Assembly (NCBI GenBank): GCA_027054335.1
Contig: JALUPA010000042.1
Location: 1 to 41,332, forward strand
Direction: 5' to 3'
DNA length: 41,332 nucleotides
From: Ardenticatenaceae bacterium
GTDB taxonomy: Bacteria; Chloroflexota; Anaerolineae; Promineifilales; Promineifilaceae
Position 1 is the first letter of the stretch, and every line of letters begins with the position of its first letter. Below the pieces are notes generated by a model. That model was not told the DNA's origin. It worked only from the letters and a program-made list of their open reading frames with translations, and made no database searches. Positions 39,733 to 41,332 of this stretch are shown here, piece by piece. A program made the translations under genes and the position numbers.

Positions 39733-41163
39733 ATGTTAATCAGTATTACTTCTACCAAAACGAAAGTTGGTCACGCTCATGGTAGCACAATAAAGCATAT
39801 TGGTTACTATTTGTGTGTTTCGTGTTTACTTCTTTTAATTGGATGTGCAGGAACAAAAAATGTTGAGCGTACTGATACACTGCCGCTATCTCGTCTTTCA
39901 GAGCCAACCATACCTACGCCAGCCCTGTCCCCAACTTTTACAAGTGTTCCGGTCAGCACGATAACAGCTTCTCCTGTACCAGTAGACCAGCAAGAAAAAC
40001 AAGGGCCAACTCCAACTTTATTGGACACGTATAATGAATCACAAGAACAAGAGACGGAAGAAACAGTTAATACCTGTGTTGACACAGTTCTTGTATTTGA
40101 TTTTAATAATTCAGAAAAAGGGAAAATACGTTGGCGCTTCGATGATACTAACAATTTGTACTGTTGTGACTATTCATCCACAGTATATCAAATCAACCGG
40201 AATCCTGATCCTGCAAGTAGCCTGACTCTTTTTTCAGTTATAACAGATAACAATGTGCCATTGAATAGCGCTCTCACCCTGGTTGATTTGGTTACAGGTG
40301 AATTCAAGGTTTTGGAATCCGACTATGTTGGTGAACCAAAATACAAAGCGGTCTGGTTACCGAATGAACAGATTGTTTGGGCAGATAACAAAGGGGAACT
40401 TTACGTCGGTTCGATAGAGACTCAGGAACCGTTAAACGCCCCTGCCAGAATGACTGATTTATGGTTTGTGTTACCAAACCGTATTTTGGCACGAGACGAA
40501 ACATTGCAGTTTTGGTATTTTGATTTAAAAAACTCTATTTGGGTGCAATTGCCAGAAGATGAAAGCGCCAAAATCACGTGGGGCTGGATTGATTATGCTG
40601 CGGTGTCTGAAGATGGCGAATACGTCTTTTTCTTTTTCCCCGATTCCATTGCGATCTTGTCTAATGACTCAGCAACTATTAGCGTCATTGAACCTGAAGA
40701 ACCCTATCCTATAGCTAGCGGTGGATCGGACGAGTACCCTTTATGGTTTCCACCAGAACAAGTCAAAGGAACACCGTATTGGATGTTAAATTCAGTTTGG
40801 CTAATCCGAGACTTTTCTGGAATTAGTTATCCAACATTTAGGTTTATTATAGATTCAAAAACAGGCAAAATTGTGAAGCATGAGATTTTAGGTATTTCCC
40901 CTGAATTGGCTATATATGATTCTTATTTATCCCCCGATCGTTTGTGGGTGGCGGTTGAAGTGGTTAAGGCAGTTCAAACTTTGGAAACTTATCCTGCTCA
41001 AGTTTCGCAGACTTGGTTTATATCTTTTTCCACAGGTGAAGTGCGTGTGGAGGATGGCGAATTCAATGGATGGAATGCTGAAAGTCAAACTTACCTGAAT
41101 TCACCTTTGCCTTGTTCAGAACGGAATATAAAAATTGATTTGGCATCTTCAATAGAAGATTAA
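39733..41163 (+). CDS. Exported lipoprotein with beta-propeller-like repeats
   Basis: This is a 476-aa lipoprotein: signal peptide IGYYLCVSCLLLLIGC (lipobox LIGC), then a Thr/Pro/Ser-rich linker (residues 45-95) like those of the CapA- and VanY-type lipoproteins in this window. The rest alternates strands with WD/W-x-D-type blocks (VLVFDFNNSEKGKIRWRFDD, YKAVWLPNEQIVWADNKGEL, ILARDETLQFWYFDLKNSIW, YDSYLSPDRLWVAVEVVKAV), compatible with a beta-propeller. No enzymatic motif is seen. The DNA is AT-rich like the three genes before it. The product could bind or display surface material; the function is unknown. Confidence 0.6.
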   Translation: MLISITSTKTKVGHAHGSTIKHIGYYLCVSCLLLLIGCAGTKNVERTDTLPLSRLSEPTIPTPALSPTFTSVPVSTITASPVPVDQQEKQGPTPTLLDTYNESQEQETEETVNTCVDTVLVFDFNNSEKGKIRWRFDDTNNLYCCDYSSTVYQINRNPDPASSLTLFSVITDNNVPLNSALTLVDLVTGEFKVLESDYVGEPKYKAVWLPNEQIVWADNKGELYVGSIETQEPLNAPARMTDLWFVLPNRILARDETLQFWYFDLKNSIWVQLPEDESAKITWGWIDYAAVSEDGEYVFFFFPDSIAILSNDSATISVIEPEEPYPIASGGSDEYPLWFPPEQVKGTPYWMLNSVWLIRDFSGISYPTFRFIIDSKTGKIVKHEILGISPELAIYDSYLSPDRLWVAVEVVKAVQTLETYPAQVSQTWFISFSTGEVRVEDGEFNGWNAESQTYLNSPLPCSERNIKIDLASSIED

Positions 41164-41332
41164 TTACGGAAACAAACACTTCTGGAAGGCGGCAATTGTT
41201 CTCGGTGTGGGGCAAACGGGATAATTTCTTTAATATTTTGTGGTTTAGGTATTCTGAAGGCTCATAAGAAGTTGCTTATATGAGTAAAAATGAAAAGTAA
41301 CTTATGGGGTACCCATAATTGTTAAGATGTAG
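41164..41332. other. AT-rich end of window, no gene seen
   Basis: About 170 bases after the last gene. I see no gene, RNA or clear repeat in this stretch. Confidence 0.5.

Overview
The window looks like one contig of an uncultured, fairly GC-rich bacterium. I infer Chloroflexota (Anaerolineae-like) from three things: the run of large GT-C membrane glycosyltransferases, a Ras-like GTPase next to a Roadblock-like protein, and very dense short repeats. No marker gene in the window proves this. Two sequence habits dominate. The palindrome ACGGCCGT occurs about 80 times by hand count, in all reading frames. Arrays of 7-8 bp tandem units, often followed by their own reverse complement, sit between and inside genes.

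Layout. Positions 1-3279: the 3' part of tilS, then a tungstate ABC transporter (tupABC). Positions 3337-5388: a probable restriction-modification cassette (D12-class adenine methylase, divergent HTH regulator, PD-(D/E)XK-like nuclease) with a perfect inverted repeat between the divergent genes; it has no ACGGCCGT. Positions 5562-20809: a 2H phosphoesterase, a secreted FN3-like protein, and six large membrane proteins. Five of the six are GT-C/GT39-like and end in a related beta-rich domain; the sixth is YfhO-like. Palindromic repeats separate several of them and supply some of their stop codons.

Positions 20928-26115: a Roadblock-like protein with a Ras-like GTPase, an antitoxin beside a PIN toxin wrecked by an internal deletion, a two-subunit aconitase X (AcnX), BrnT/BrnA, an MmcQ/YjbR protein and a DUF433/DUF5615 pair. 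Positions 26183-29336: a CapA-like lipoprotein, a VanY-like D,D-carboxypeptidase lipoprotein and a DJ-1/PfpI protein, all on the minus strand. Positions 29423-29874: a near-consensus sigma-70 promoter, tRNA-Ser(UGA), tRNA-Ser(GCU), tRNA-Arg(ACG) and a terminator.

Positions 29908-35897: an AT-rich orphan gene, a small Cys-rich protein, a HAD hydrolase, formate-tetrahydrofolate ligase, a frameshifted and shortened MFS transporter, and a LuxR-type regulator lacking the phospho-acceptor Asp. Positions about 35970-37743: an IS110-family element whose long 5' non-coding end may encode a bridge RNA. Positions 37795-41163: an AT-rich run of four exported proteins (LolA/RseB-like, golvesin-like, M23-like, and a Thr/Pro-linker lipoprotein) with no ACGGCCGT, probably acquired.

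The main working units are tungstate uptake, the cell-surface glycosylation and cell-wall block, the R-M island, and a belt of toxin-antitoxin pairs around aconitase X. The most unusual signals are the ACGGCCGT palindrome and its absence from AT-rich islands, the in-gene heptamer arrays, and the IS110 non-coding end.
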